A stretch of DNA of 64,000 bases from DATKUK01 sp035530655 (lineage in GTDB: Bacteria > Planctomycetota > Phycisphaerae > UBA1845 > DATKUK01). The position numbers and the translations under genes are program-made. Where the stretch lies: the NCBI GenBank assembly GCA_035530655.1, contig DATKUK010000026.1, forward strand, positions 1-64,000. The letters are read 5' to 3'. A model generated the notes under the pieces. It searched no databases, had not been told where the DNA came from, and saw only the letters and a list, made by a program, of their open reading frames with translations. Shown piece by piece: positions 8,351-18,006 of this stretch. How positions within the stretch are numbered: the stretch's first letter is position 1; the number at the start of each line of letters is the position of its first letter.

Positions 8351-8721
8351 CTGACGCCGTAGGCCGGCCGGTCCTGACTGCCTGCGCGATTTTATGGGAC
8401 GGCGAGAAGGTGTTGCTGTACATCGACGTGGGCGACCGGGAAACCTATGGGGCCTGTGTGAGCTACCTGCGGGACACGGCCGGACGAGGCCCGGCAACGC
8501 CGCGGCATAAGAGGACCACGGCGGCCGGAGTTGGTTCGTGGAGGCTTGAGAGCCTGCCGATCAACTATCGGACCAGCGCTGTCTTCGGGCAACCTCAGCT
8601 AAGCGTCGCGAATGAACAGCGTTGTCGGGATTCTTGGATTGATATGTTGCCGCCACTAAACATCGTGACGCAACTCAGACATGCTTCAGTTCTCGGCTCA
8701 AATGGCATTCCGCCATTGTAA
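8251..8721 (+). pseudogene. Frame-shifted fragment of unknown protein after the AbiEi remnant
   Basis: Open from the TGA at 8248 to a stop near 8721. It contains YVVGETDLADAVGRPVLTAC and ILWDGEKVLLYIDVGDRETY, which look like genuine protein sequence (beta-rich, ordered codon usage) rather than noise. I do not recognise the family. There is no upstream start or ribosome site. It may be the continuation of the AbiEi-like gene after a frameshift, or a fragment of a neighbouring gene captured when the locus was rearranged. Confidence 0.35.
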
Positions 8722-9105
8722 GTATCGAGAGTCCAATGAGTTGCAGCGGTGCCAGGCCTTTTCTTCTGTGACAGGAGGCTTTTGGCGCGAGTTTTGCTTG
8801 GATGCACAGTGTTGGAAGAGCTAGGGCGGAGAGACCCCTCCTGAATCTGTGGGAGGGGAAGCTCACGTCGTAAGGTCAAGGGCCGAAATCCGGCAGCTCC
8901 ATTATTGTGTGGACGGACGCTAGGAGGCGCAGTGTCGAGGCTACGCTGCGATTCTGAGCGAGTTCGTGATAGCAGAACACGGCCCGGCGGCGTAGCTGGG
9001 CAAGGAAGGTTCCGATAGACTTGATTGGTACTGTCTTGACGCGGCTGGCAGCGGAAGGTGACGGCGCGGACGCGGGACGTGCCGCAGGAAATGGAGGTTG
9101 CAGAA
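8722..9105. other. Intergenic region before the lipoprotein gene
   Basis: About 380 bp in which I see no supported gene or RNA. The end carries the ribosome-binding site GGAGG (9093-9097) of the next gene. Confidence 0.5.
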
Positions 9106-10002
9106 ATGAAACGTAATGGTCTGTTGCGTGCCGCCGTCCTGATCGGCGCAATCGCGATGCTCGTAACCGCCTATGGGTGCGAAGGCATCCTGGGCTCAAA
9201 CGCGCTCGATGGGCTCCTGGGCCGGGGGAAGATGCTGACGACTGCCGCCAGTGTAGAGCCGATAATCTTTGACCCATGGAACTGTGGTGAAGGCGATTTC
9301 GAGTGCGCCGAAGTCGACAGCGGCTCCGAGTACGCCTACAGGATCGAGGCGACGTGGGCGGAGGGCGACCCGAGCGGCGTGTACACCCACGCCGGGAACA
9401 CCATCAGCATCACAGGCTTCGAGATCGGACCCGATTGCAGGACGTTCGACTGGGAGTCGGAGTACCCGGTGTCTACGGTCATCGTTGTCGGAGGCGGCAT
9501 TGCCAATGTGTTCTATTACTCCGGCGCATATAGCGACACCGACCTCTACGCGCCTGACTGCGAGTGGATCGACCACGTCACTCTCTGCTTCGACGAGCCC
9601 AACATGTGCTACGAGGAAGAGACCGCCTGGGCGGCCGGCGCGCGCTATGTGAGCCGGGGCAACTGGGCGACGTACGTGGCCTACGCGGGCGTGGAGAAGA
9701 CCGTGGATGTCTTCGCCGGCCGGACCATGTTGGCCGGCACGGCCACGTTCTCGGCGCCGTTCGGCGGCTTCGTGGACATCACCATCGAACTGGCCAACGG
9801 GTTCGTCTTTTACGGCGACCCCGAGGACGACAACATCAAGGTCCAGGACTACGAAAACGCCCCCAGCGGCAACCCGGCTCCTGGTAAATTCGACTCCAAG
9901 GCCATGGCCGCGGTCGGGAGCACGTCGTACACCATCACCGTGCCGGAGAACAACTTCTACGGCGTTCATCTGGACGTGGCCTACGCGGTTCCCTGCGAGT
10001 AG
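9106..10002 (+). CDS. Predicted secreted lipoprotein
   Basis: 298 residues from ATG 9106, chosen because GGAGG lies 8 nt upstream and the sequence begins with a clean signal peptide (MKRNGLLRAAVLIGAIAML). It ends in VTAYGC, a plausible lipobox with C25 as the lipidated residue. The mature part is acidic and rich in Cys, Tyr and Gly (WNCGEGDFECAEVDSGSEYA, ADCEWIDHVTLCFDEPNMC-like pairs). This suggests a disulfide-stabilised beta-sandwich at the cell surface. No enzyme motif is seen. A strong terminator follows at 10065-10099, so it is a self-contained transcription unit. It seems to have been inserted between the two halves of a former AbiE locus. Confidence 0.6.
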   Translation: MKRNGLLRAAVLIGAIAMLVTAYGCEGILGSNALDGLLGRGKMLTTAASVEPIIFDPWNCGEGDFECAEVDSGSEYAYRIEATWAEGDPSGVYTHAGNTISITGFEIGPDCRTFDWESEYPVSTVIVVGGGIANVFYYSGAYSDTDLYAPDCEWIDHVTLCFDEPNMCYEEETAWAAGARYVSRGNWATYVAYAGVEKTVDVFAGRTMLAGTATFSAPFGGFVDITIELANGFVFYGDPEDDNIKVQDYENAPSGNPAPGKFDSKAMAAVGSTSYTITVPENNFYGVHLDVAYAVPCE

Positions 10003-10064
10003 GCCCTCAAAATTCTGATGGGCTGCGGAGGTGGGCTTCGCACCCAAGCCGCAGGAAGATTACA

Positions 10065-10099
10065 AGTGCCCGGCGCTGCTCAGGCGCCGGGCACTTTTT
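10065..10099 (+). terminator. Rho-independent terminator
   Basis: AGTGCCCGGCGC, 7-nt loop TGCTCAG, GCGCCGGGCACT, then a T run. A perfect 12-bp stem, 63 bp after the lipoprotein stop codon. Confidence 0.9.
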
Positions 10100-10142
10100 G
10101 TGGTGCTTCTGCGAAATTCGCGGGTTGCTGAAATGCGCTTAA

Positions 10143-10532
10143 GAGTCCCGAGTTCCAGCCTATCTGGTGGTCTTCGGTCCGCAGCGTTTGACCACCGCCG
10201 TTGCCATTCCCAAAGCCCAGCAGTTCGTAGAAAAGATCCATGCCTACACGTATCCGTGGACCGATCGCTCGAATACTCGCACCAGGGACCTGATCGATCT
10301 GTTACTGCTCCTGGATCGCCAGCCGCCGGATCCCCAAGAGCTTCGAGCCTCCATTGCAGCCACGTTCGCCACCAGACGCACACATCCGGCGCCGGCCGCT
10401 CGGCCGGCCAAGCGCCAACGGCGACAGGAGAGAAAGAGGTACAGGGATGCCCAGGCCGAGAAGGCTTTGCGTCGATGGGAGCAGGCCCAGGGTCGTTCTG
10501 AGGGGGCATCCGCGGGCTGCGGAGAGACCTAA
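10143..10532 (+). pseudogene. AbiEii toxin C-terminal fragment fused to the duplicated basic module
   Basis: The first part reads IPKAQQFVEKIHAYTYPWTD, RSNTRTRDLIDLLLLL, then ELRASIAATFATR. This is the C-terminal part of the AbiEii nucleotidyltransferase-like toxins (EKxHA, N-R-KDLxDL pattern). The catalytic N-terminal GS-type nucleotidyltransferase motifs are missing. At about 10394 the frame runs directly into the duplicated module (AARPAKRQRRQERKRYRDA) and ends at 10532. It is thus a junction of two unrelated sequences. With the AbiEi remnant at 8096 it marks a dismantled type IV toxin-antitoxin locus. Confidence 0.7.
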
Positions 10533-11297
10533 CCGAGAAGTGTCGCAAACGTCAAACGAACTAGGATCGGCCAGCATGACAAGATCCCCCAAGCGACGTT
10601 ACCGATTGTCTCCAGAAGGCTTACACAAGCTCCGCAGCGCCGCCAAGCAGAACAAACCGTGGCGCAACTCCACAGGCCCGCGGACACCACTTGGCAAGGC
10701 ACGTTCAGCCCAGAACGCCTTAAAGCACGGCCGGCGGACTCTGGAGGCCATCGCCGACGAGCGGCGCGCCTGGGGCGGCATGCGCTTGGTCTCAGCGGGC
10801 ATGGCTCTCGATAGAGCCGAGTTGGCCTACCTCAAGGCCATCCAACGGCACCTGGCCACCGGTCAACCGATCCCCCGCAGGGCGATTGAGACGTGGCACC
10901 GCCGTCGGGCCGCGGCCGTGCTGCGGATGCTCAAGAACGCTATGCATGTAGTCCGTTGGGAAGAGGATGACCGGTTGGGAACACTCATCCTGGAAATGTT
11001 TCAGCAAATCCTCCAGAGCGTCGATGACGACGCGCCCTCGCTGTTCTCCGAAGCCCAGCGAATCCGCCTGGTCGGCAGTGATCCGGACCGCCTGCGGTTC
11101 GTGCCGCTCGCAACGGCTCCTGCAGGGACGGTCATGCGTGCGTGAGGTCTCCGTCTGACGCCGCCGGCTTACGGAAGACGGTTTGGACCGGCCCTGCCGG
11201 GCCTTGGCTAAAGTAGGTAAGCCCTGGGAACGACCTCAAAGGCCATGCTGGATGCGAAGTCCCCCCAGCGCGCATAAAGGTCCAAAATATTTGGACC
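10394..11297 (+). repeat. Duplicated 0.9-kb module, copy 2
   Basis: Second copy of 7169-8067, including the 189-residue gene. The right border falls within the palindrome: the shared sequence ends at TTTGGACC and diverges into GTCAACGG. Confidence 0.85.
10576..11145 (+). CDS. TGPRT/NALKHG-motif hypothetical protein, copy 2
   Basis: 189 residues, exactly the length of its paralogue at 7351-7920. The start ATG 10576 is preceded by AGGAT at a spacing of about 9 nt. It shares RRYRLSPEGL, TGPRTPLGKARSAQ, NALKHGRR, RRAWGGMRLVSAG and the C-terminal VPLATAPAGTVMR. Differences are spread over the gene and do not break the frame. This suggests selection after duplication rather than a very recent copy. 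Function unknown; the basic N-terminus may bind nucleic acid. Confidence 0.6.
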   Translation: MTRSPKRRYRLSPEGLHKLRSAAKQNKPWRNSTGPRTPLGKARSAQNALKHGRRTLEAIADERRAWGGMRLVSAGMALDRAELAYLKAIQRHLATGQPIPRRAIETWHRRRAAAVLRMLKNAMHVVRWEEDDRLGTLILEMFQQILQSVDDDAPSLFSEAQRIRLVGSDPDRLRFVPLATAPAGTVMRA

Positions 11298-11360
11298 GTC
11301 AACGGTCGGGTCAAAACAGCCCACCGGCCCAATATGTTGAGTCCGAAGCGAACCTGATCT

Positions 11361-14300
11361 CTACTGCTTCGGCCCGAGCGGGTCGCTGAGCCCGTGCTCG
11401 TAAAGCCCGAGCGGGGGCAGCGGGTCCCCGGCGTCGATGGCGGCCTGAATGGTGGACGCAGCGCCAGCCGCTTGAGCTAACACGTCCTCCAAAGATTCAT
11501 TCTTCTTGTCGTGTGGCACGACTGCAGCAGTGCATACCGCGGTAGCGATATCGCCACTGCCGTCGTCAGCAGCAACTACGAGTATGTAGAACCGACCATC
11601 TTCAGTGCCCTGCCGTTCGGCCCGAACCAGCAGGCCGCGGCCTCCGTCGTGCTCGTCCTTGAAGTCAGGAGCGTGACCGCCCGTGTCATCCCCGAGATCT
11701 GATATCTCCGGCTCGTCGCTAAAAGCCCGGATAACCAGACTGACCGGGTCTCCGTCAGGGTCTTCAACGGTGATTGCGGAGCTTATGTCAGTTAGCTTGT
11801 GGTTCGGTGACCAGAGCACAACGGGCTGGTTGCAGGTTATAACTGGCGGGTTGTTCGGGCTCGCGACCGTGGTCGTAGCGTCGGGTTCCTGGGGCGATTG
11901 CTCGCGGTTGTCGACGTTGTCCGTCGCCATGCTGTAAAAAGCGTAGGTGCACCCGATCTGACCGGGAAATGCTGCAGAGTTGTCCGCCGCGCTTACCCAC
12001 AATCCAAAGGGCCCGCCGTCCACAGAAACATAGACCTCGTACGTTGCAATGCCGCAGCCACCTTCGTCGTCCTGGCCGGTCCACTCTACTGTGAATGGAG
12101 TCGTGATGCTCGCCGGCAATGGCAATACGTGGCTGCTGGGAGGCCCGTCATCGATAGTGTTCAACGTCTGGGGCGTATCAATAGGCGGGTTGGCGTCGAA
12201 GATGATGCTTGCGCCGTTCGTGATCTGCGTGCCGGTGGCCAGGCCCGGCTTCGGACGGATGCGGTAGCTCACATAACCTTCGCCACGGTGGGTCAGATCC
12301 TCCGGGTCATCCGGCGGGAGGAAGCCAGCGTATGCATCGTCCGGCTCCCATCCGGTTTCTGGATCATAGCTAATGATGTGCCAGGTAACTTGGCCTGTGA
12401 CGATATCTATGTCCGCCTGGATATCCACGATCAACGGGGTTTCACCTGTATGCCATCCCTCCGTTGCATTCCAGGTCCATCCGTCGATTTCCAGAATGTC
12501 TTCGTAATGGGGCATTCCTGAAGGCATCACGAACTGATGGGGGCCAAAGCCGATCTCCAGCAGCTCGAACGTCGTCCAATCGAGATCGGAATCGAGCTGA
12601 TCGACAATCTGCACCTCTATGGCTGCCGCGGTGGCATCTGACTCGTTCTCAAAGTAGATCGTATACGCCATCGAGCCATCGGACTTGAGGAATGCAGCTT
12701 GGCCGTACCCAACCGGCCTGATCTTTTCATTGGGATCGTAAGAGCCGGCGTTGTCAGATGATCCGATGTCACCCGGGCCCGCCTCCCCAAGGCCTAGCCG
12801 AGCAAAGTCATCAAGGACTCCGTCAGAAACCCCAAAGGCCAGGTCTGTGATTTCGGGAAGCTCGATCCGGTCATCAGGAATCTCAATGGGCTCGAAAATA
12901 ATGTTGCCATCTCGCCATAGGATTCTTGCATCAGTTGTGTATGGGTCCCCATCACCCAGGGGAAGGACGCCCGTGACCCAATACTGAGGGTCAGTGAGCA
13001 CAACATCCCAGAATTCTGAGTGCTGGCGAGAAGGGATGAGGGAGTCGTTCTCCGCCCGGAGCTGGACCTCGCTGCCCCCCCATCTGTGTCCCAGTAGAGA
13101 AGTTTCAATGAGGACAACCTGCCCCAAGCTGGACATGTCTCCTGGGAGGGAAACAATAACTGCGGCGTCGCCATTTAGGCAACGAACTGGGCCTGCAGAG
13201 GCTCCTTTGTGCCTCCGCACCTCTTGCCAGAAAGCGTGATCAACGTAGACACCGTAGCTATGATTCACATCGTAGACTGCGGCGTTTTCGAAACCTGGGA
13301 TGTTGTCCAAGATGATTTCAGCTTCTTTGCGTCCCACGGCTTCTAGCCTTGTCGGGAAACGGAAAGCCAGATCTACTAAGTGCTTTCCATCCGAATCCGA
13401 CCCCAATGCCGGTGCGGCATTTCGGATAAGTACCTGGTAACCCAGGTGATAGTATTCCGAGGCCAAGTTTACCGCCTTGCTACCCCCTGCACCATACGCC
13501 CCGACATTGATTCGGACGATCGGCTGAGTGGTGTCGATATCGCCTTGCTCCAACATCTTCTCGCCCTCATAGACTCCATGCTCTACCTGCCAAATTCCCC
13601 ATACCCTCACGGTTGTCTGTTCTACCAGTTCCTCAAGTGCTGCTTCGCCGGTGTCTTGGCCTACTGCGACAGTTTGGGATTCCATTTCACTAGCAACTTG
13701 GTGGACTGATGGACCTTCGAGGCCCGTCATCCAAAGGGCGCCAAACATTTCGGCGAACAGGATTCTGTTAAGTGATGAGGTTGTCGTCCCAGCATCATTC
13801 AACACCATGATACGTTGTGCCAGATAGGCCGTGAAATCGGCGCCGCTGCCGCCAATCTGCGCCTGAAGTGTGGCAACCAAGGCGGCAGGATCGGGAACAG
13901 AGGCAGCCGAAAGAGCTGCTATGATCTTGGGCCAGTCAATTGGTGTCGCATCGTCAGCGGTCAGGACGCCCAGTTGAAAATCGATTTGCTCTATCTCCCA
14001 CTGCCACGGTTGCTTCAACCCCCGGTAATAAACGGGTATCTGACCGGTGTCGCCGGGACCTAACACGCCTGGATCGGGGCCGGATCCGAGCGCCAACACC
14101 TGGATTGTATCGGTCAGGCCGGCAGGCGGGTCGTCCGTCGCCAGACCTGGCCCTGCCAAAGACTCGTCTGCGGTCAGCAGTGCATCGTGATCGCCATGGA
14201 GCTTCAGCAGCGGCGCCGGCATTGGCGCATCACCAATGTTGGCGTACTCGATCCAGAGCGTTGCGTGTCTGTTGAACCCTAGGGCGCTGGGCAGAATCAA

Positions 14301-17234
14301 TTTGGTCTCCAACCGCGCAGTACCACCCTCAATCACCGTAAACGGAATGGACGCGGTCTCGGAATCGGGATTGATGACCAGCAACTCCCATATCCCGGCG
14401 GCAGCTCCCTGGAGATCAAGACCTGCAAACACTATAGTGGAATCCACCCTTGTCACATGTGTGGCTGGAATGTTGGTCTCTCCGGGCCGTCGCAACACGA
14501 CGGCTGCGCCCTCGCGGAAGCATGCACCCTCGATTGTCACCGACAGCGTGTCGGAAGACGCGTTACCGCCGCGGCTTGGCGTAAGACTGGTAATCTGCAG
14601 GGATAAATATTCGGCAATGATGGAGAACTCCGACGGCGTGATTCCAGGAATGCTACTAGCGTAAGCAAGCACGTAGTACGTGCCGGCCTGGGCGTTCGGG
14701 ACGGTTAGCTGCTGGTCCGTGCCGAAATTCTTACTGTCGCGGTAGTCGAACTGGCTCCGGGTGGGAATGGTCTCGAAGCTGGCGTACAGCTCGTTGGTGC
14801 CGACGTCGTCAAGGTCATCAAGACGAATCTGCAGGTCCTTCCCTGCAGTAGCGGCCACCCTGAAGTATCTGGCGCGCTCGGCATTTGTAAACTGGCTGTT
14901 AGCTGCCGTGCCGACGATGAGTTCATCTACCTCCACAAAGACCGGCCCGCTGGCCGTAACGTTGTTGTCCTCACCGCCAGGCTCGTTTACGTGATTGCCC
15001 AGATCGGTGCGAACGAGGATGTGGTAGGTGTTCGGTAGAACGCCGGGCAGGACCACATCCGCTTCGGCGTGATACCCCTGCTGGGGACCGACGGGATCGT
15101 CACGACGAAGAGTTGCCAGATGCATATCTTCCGAGCCCCACTGGTCGTCACTCGACAAGTAAACCCCATCGAAGAATCCGGCGCCGGCTGTGTACAGTGG
15201 ATCGTCATTGACGACATCCCATGCCACGTGCAGGGCACGACCTGCGACGGGGGTCGCTAGAACGTCTACTGAGGTAACCACTAAGTCCCCTCGACCCACA
15301 GTCCCTGACTTGCTCGCAAACTCGGTTCCGCCAAAACTTCCCATGTTGACTGTGCTTCCATTGGGTTCGGGCTCGTCGCCGACTGAGTCGCTCGGGTCGC
15401 CAGCGTCGATACAGGGGGAGTGCACTGCGTCACTGACCCAATCACCAGCTCCAGCGTTCGCAGTCGGATCCCATCTACCAAAGTTGCTTTTCAGGTGGTA
15501 ATCTCCATTGGCCGGATCTGCGAACAGCGGATCGCAGTCAATGTTACCGACGCCAAGCCAGCCGGCCTGGACGTCGCTGTAGGTGATCACGATCGCTGAG
15601 CCGTCGTTGTTCCAGACTTCGTTGCCGCCATCCCAAAGGATACAGTTGGTGACTTCGAGGGTGCTTGGGACCTGCTGCCCGGTGGAATTGCAGGCCAGAG
15701 CGTTTCCAAGAGGCGCCGAGTTCGCGCTGAGCGTGCAGTTGGTCAGGGCCGGGGTGCAGTTGTTCCAGATATGCATCACGCCTCCCGCAGATTCGGCACG
15801 ATTCTCGCTGAAGATGCAGTTGGCTAGAACTGGGTTGGAGCGGGAAGCATTATTCAGAGCGCCGCCGTCGCGCCCGGCATGATTGGCATGAAACATGCAG
15901 TTTGCTAGTACAGCGTCGCTGAGGTTGTAGTTGAACATTGCCCCGCCACGGAAGGCCTCGTTACCGCTGAAGGTACAATTGATCAGAGTCGGGCTGGCCT
16001 CGTTGACGTTCGTCATCGCCCCGCCGTAGTCTCTGGACGTGTTCCCGATGAAAGTGCAGTTGGTTACAGTTGGGCTGCTGAGGTCCTGGCTGGCCATCCC
16101 GCCACCATAGGCCGTGTAAACGTCCGTCCCCAAGGCCGTGTTGGCGATGAAGGTGCAGTCGGTTAACGTCGGGTTGCTGTTGTTGTAGTTGGCTATTCCG
16201 CCACCTTCCCTGACTGCCGTATTGCCGCTGAAGATACAGTTGGCCAGCGTCGAGTTGCTGAAGGAATTATACATACCGCCCCCGGCGAAGCCCTCAGCCG
16301 TGTTATTACTAAAGGTGCAGTTGGTGAGCGTGGAATGGCTCTCGCTGCTGTTCTTCATGCCACCACCGGAGGCCGCTGTCGAGTTGGCGCTGAACGTACA
16401 GTTGGTCAAGGTTGGGATACTATTCTCGTTCTCCATCCCGCCGCCGCTGCCCGGGACCGCCGAGTTTCCGGTGAACGTGCAGTTGGTTAGTATGGGGTCG
16501 CTAGATAGGTTGCGCATCGCTCCCCCGGCCCAGGCCAGGTTCCCGGTGAAGGAGCAGTCGGTTAACGTCGGGCTGCTGTCGTAGTTGCGCATTCCGCCGC
16601 CATGGTATTTGGCTGTGTTATTGTCAAAGGTGCAGTTGGTTAGCGTTGGGTTGCTATACGCGCTGTTGAAGATCCCGCCGCCGGATTCGGCCCAGTTGCC
16701 GCTGAACGTGCATTGCGTCACCGTCGGGCTGCTTTGTGAGTTGTACATCCCGCCGCCGTAGTGCACGGGCGCATTGCCGCTGAACGTGCAGTCGGTCACC
16801 GTGGGGCTGCTGTTTTCGTTGCACATCCCGCCGCCGTCGTAGGCGCTGCCGTTGGTGATCGTGAATCCCTCCACCACCGCCGCCGCGGTCTCCCCGTTGT
16901 GGAAATAGAACCCGCGGCCCAGGTCCTGGCAGTCGATGACGCAACTGGCCGCGCCGTTGGCCGACCGAACCGTGATCAGCCGACCGCCGAAGTCGAGCTC
17001 GCGGTTGCCCACCCCGGTGTACGTGCCGTCCAGCACCAGCACCGTGTCGCCGTCCACGGCGAGGTCGATGCCCTCCTGGATGGTGCAGAACGGGTCGGCC
17101 ATCGTCCCCGACCCCGGGCCGGGGCAGTTGTCGTCGTCCACATACCAGGTGGTTTGGGCGCATGCGTCGCCCGCCGCTGCGAGCACGCCGATCAGCAGAA
17201 CCACGAGCATCCGATGGGAAAGCAGGCCACGCAT
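11361..17234 (-). CDS. Giant secreted right-handed beta-helix surface protein
   Basis: 1957 residues. The start at ATG 17234 (MRGLLSHRMLVV) is supported by GGAGG 8 nt upstream and by the signal peptide ending near DACAQ. The mature protein opens with a WYVDDDNCPGPGSGT-type segment and TIQEGID, the planctomycete parallel-beta-helix opening. It continues with about 17 repeats of the GGGMYN..SSPTLTNCTFSGN type (about residues 110-560), a pectate-lyase-like fold. Further domains are a CARDB-like region (about 620-740), a PPC-like domain (about 745-850), an IPT/TIG-like domain (ITSLTPSRGG), a region with SYDPNEKIRP (DUF11-like) and a C-terminal Ig-like segment (PASITTPFTVEWTGQDDEGG). No catalytic residues are obvious. 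Likely an adhesin or cell-surface or matrix protein, and island cargo. Confidence 0.75.
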   Translation of the reverse strand: MRGLLSHRMLVVLLIGVLAAAGDACAQTTWYVDDDNCPGPGSGTMADPFCTIQEGIDLAVDGDTVLVLDGTYTGVGNRELDFGGRLITVRSANGAASCVIDCQDLGRGFYFHNGETAAAVVEGFTITNGSAYDGGGMCNENSSPTVTDCTFSGNAPVHYGGGMYNSQSSPTVTQCTFSGNWAESGGGIFNSAYSNPTLTNCTFDNNTAKYHGGGMRNYDSSPTLTDCSFTGNLAWAGGAMRNLSSDPILTNCTFTGNSAVPGSGGGMENENSIPTLTNCTFSANSTAASGGGMKNSSESHSTLTNCTFSNNTAEGFAGGGMYNSFSNSTLANCIFSGNTAVREGGGIANYNNSNPTLTDCTFIANTALGTDVYTAYGGGMASQDLSSPTVTNCTFIGNTSRDYGGAMTNVNEASPTLINCTFSGNEAFRGGAMFNYNLSDAVLANCMFHANHAGRDGGALNNASRSNPVLANCIFSENRAESAGGVMHIWNNCTPALTNCTLSANSAPLGNALACNSTGQQVPSTLEVTNCILWDGGNEVWNNDGSAIVITYSDVQAGWLGVGNIDCDPLFADPANGDYHLKSNFGRWDPTANAGAGDWVSDAVHSPCIDAGDPSDSVGDEPEPNGSTVNMGSFGGTEFASKSGTVGRGDLVVTSVDVLATPVAGRALHVAWDVVNDDPLYTAGAGFFDGVYLSSDDQWGSEDMHLATLRRDDPVGPQQGYHAEADVVLPGVLPNTYHILVRTDLGNHVNEPGGEDNNVTASGPVFVEVDELIVGTAANSQFTNAERARYFRVAATAGKDLQIRLDDLDDVGTNELYASFETIPTRSQFDYRDSKNFGTDQQLTVPNAQAGTYYVLAYASSIPGITPSEFSIIAEYLSLQITSLTPSRGGNASSDTLSVTIEGACFREGAAVVLRRPGETNIPATHVTRVDSTIVFAGLDLQGAAAGIWELLVINPDSETASIPFTVIEGGTARLETKLILPSALGFNRHATLWIEYANIGDAPMPAPLLKLHGDHDALLTADESLAGPGLATDDPPAGLTDTIQVLALGSGPDPGVLGPGDTGQIPVYYRGLKQPWQWEIEQIDFQLGVLTADDATPIDWPKIIAALSAASVPDPAALVATLQAQIGGSGADFTAYLAQRIMVLNDAGTTTSSLNRILFAEMFGALWMTGLEGPSVHQVASEMESQTVAVGQDTGEAALEELVEQTTVRVWGIWQVEHGVYEGEKMLEQGDIDTTQPIVRINVGAYGAGGSKAVNLASEYYHLGYQVLIRNAAPALGSDSDGKHLVDLAFRFPTRLEAVGRKEAEIILDNIPGFENAAVYDVNHSYGVYVDHAFWQEVRRHKGASAGPVRCLNGDAAVIVSLPGDMSSLGQVVLIETSLLGHRWGGSEVQLRAENDSLIPSRQHSEFWDVVLTDPQYWVTGVLPLGDGDPYTTDARILWRDGNIIFEPIEIPDDRIELPEITDLAFGVSDGVLDDFARLGLGEAGPGDIGSSDNAGSYDPNEKIRPVGYGQAAFLKSDGSMAYTIYFENESDATAAAIEVQIVDQLDSDLDWTTFELLEIGFGPHQFVMPSGMPHYEDILEIDGWTWNATEGWHTGETPLIVDIQADIDIVTGQVTWHIISYDPETGWEPDDAYAGFLPPDDPEDLTHRGEGYVSYRIRPKPGLATGTQITNGASIIFDANPPIDTPQTLNTIDDGPPSSHVLPLPASITTPFTVEWTGQDDEGGCGIATYEVYVSVDGGPFGLWVSAADNSAAFPGQIGCTYAFYSMATDNVDNREQSPQEPDATTTVASPNNPPVITCNQPVVLWSPNHKLTDISSAITVEDPDGDPVSLVIRAFSDEPEISDLGDDTGGHAPDFKDEHDGGRGLLVRAERQGTEDGRFYILVVAADDGSGDIATAVCTAAVVPHDKKNESLEDVLAQAAGAASTIQAAIDAGDPLPPLGLYEHGLSDPLGPKQ

Positions 17235-17456
17235 GACACGGTCCTCCGTCATCCGGTGGGCACGAACTGAACCCGCGAAAGGTAAAATACCCCACGCTGA
17301 TGGGCGGTATCGGGGAAGTGCGGCGGTCTCCGGCCCGGCGCGGCATGCAGCAATTTGGGCCGCCGCGCCCGTATGGCCGTCGCGCCCGCCGAAATCTCCC
17401 GTCAGCGGACAAGCTGACCGTATTCTACAAAAGTAGGTGCCGGACAACAAGGGCAA

Positions 17457-18006
17457 CGCCGGGCCCGCCCTGCCCGGCCAAAAGCTCAGCGGGCCGCCGC
17501 AGTCAGCCTTTAGACCGACAACTGCCTCCCCCGGTCCGACGCCCAGCGTTCATCACCGTAGCGCCTTTCCCGCACCTAAGTCGGCCTTTGTAGGTCCTAA
17601 GTTGCTAACGAACAATGATTTGCGCATCAATTAGCCGGCTGGTCTCCCATTGTCTTGTTTCGCAACTGACACTGCGAGCCCGATGGAAGAGTCCCAGAGT
17701 GAACAATCAAAAATGTCGTTGATTTTGACAGAAACTTCTTGACCAGGGTCGCACTGCACGGTATCATCAGCCTCGCCAATCGGCTTGGGAACTCGGCATC
17801 GGTAGGGACGCCTGTGCCCATCAGTTCAGCAGTTCGGGTGATGCCGAGCGTAAATAGGCGATAACGGCAGCGAGGTCAGGCGGACAAACCCACGGCACAC
17901 ACCGGCTAGTTTGCCGGTGCCGGGGGCTTTCCTCCGCGCTGGCGATACGTGCAGGACTGGCTAACGCAATCTGCGTCGGTTGCTCCGGGAAGATAAAGGT
18001 GCCACG
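17457..18006. other. Divergent intergenic region between the two giant surface-protein genes
   Basis: Holds the upstream regions of both divergent genes. A hairpin CACCGGC-TAGTTT-GCCGGTG lies at 17900-17919, about 90 bp before the BACON gene. The ribosome-binding site AAAGGTG immediately precedes 18007. No gene is supported here. Confidence 0.5.

Noticed and set aside
9196..10047. 283-residue open frame antisense to the lipoprotein
   Set aside because: Antisense shadow; the sense gene has a ribosome site, signal peptide and terminator.
15640..16830. Regularly spaced repeats that might suggest a CRISPR array
   Set aside because: They are coding repeats of the beta-helix protein; they vary and have no conserved repeat-spacer structure.
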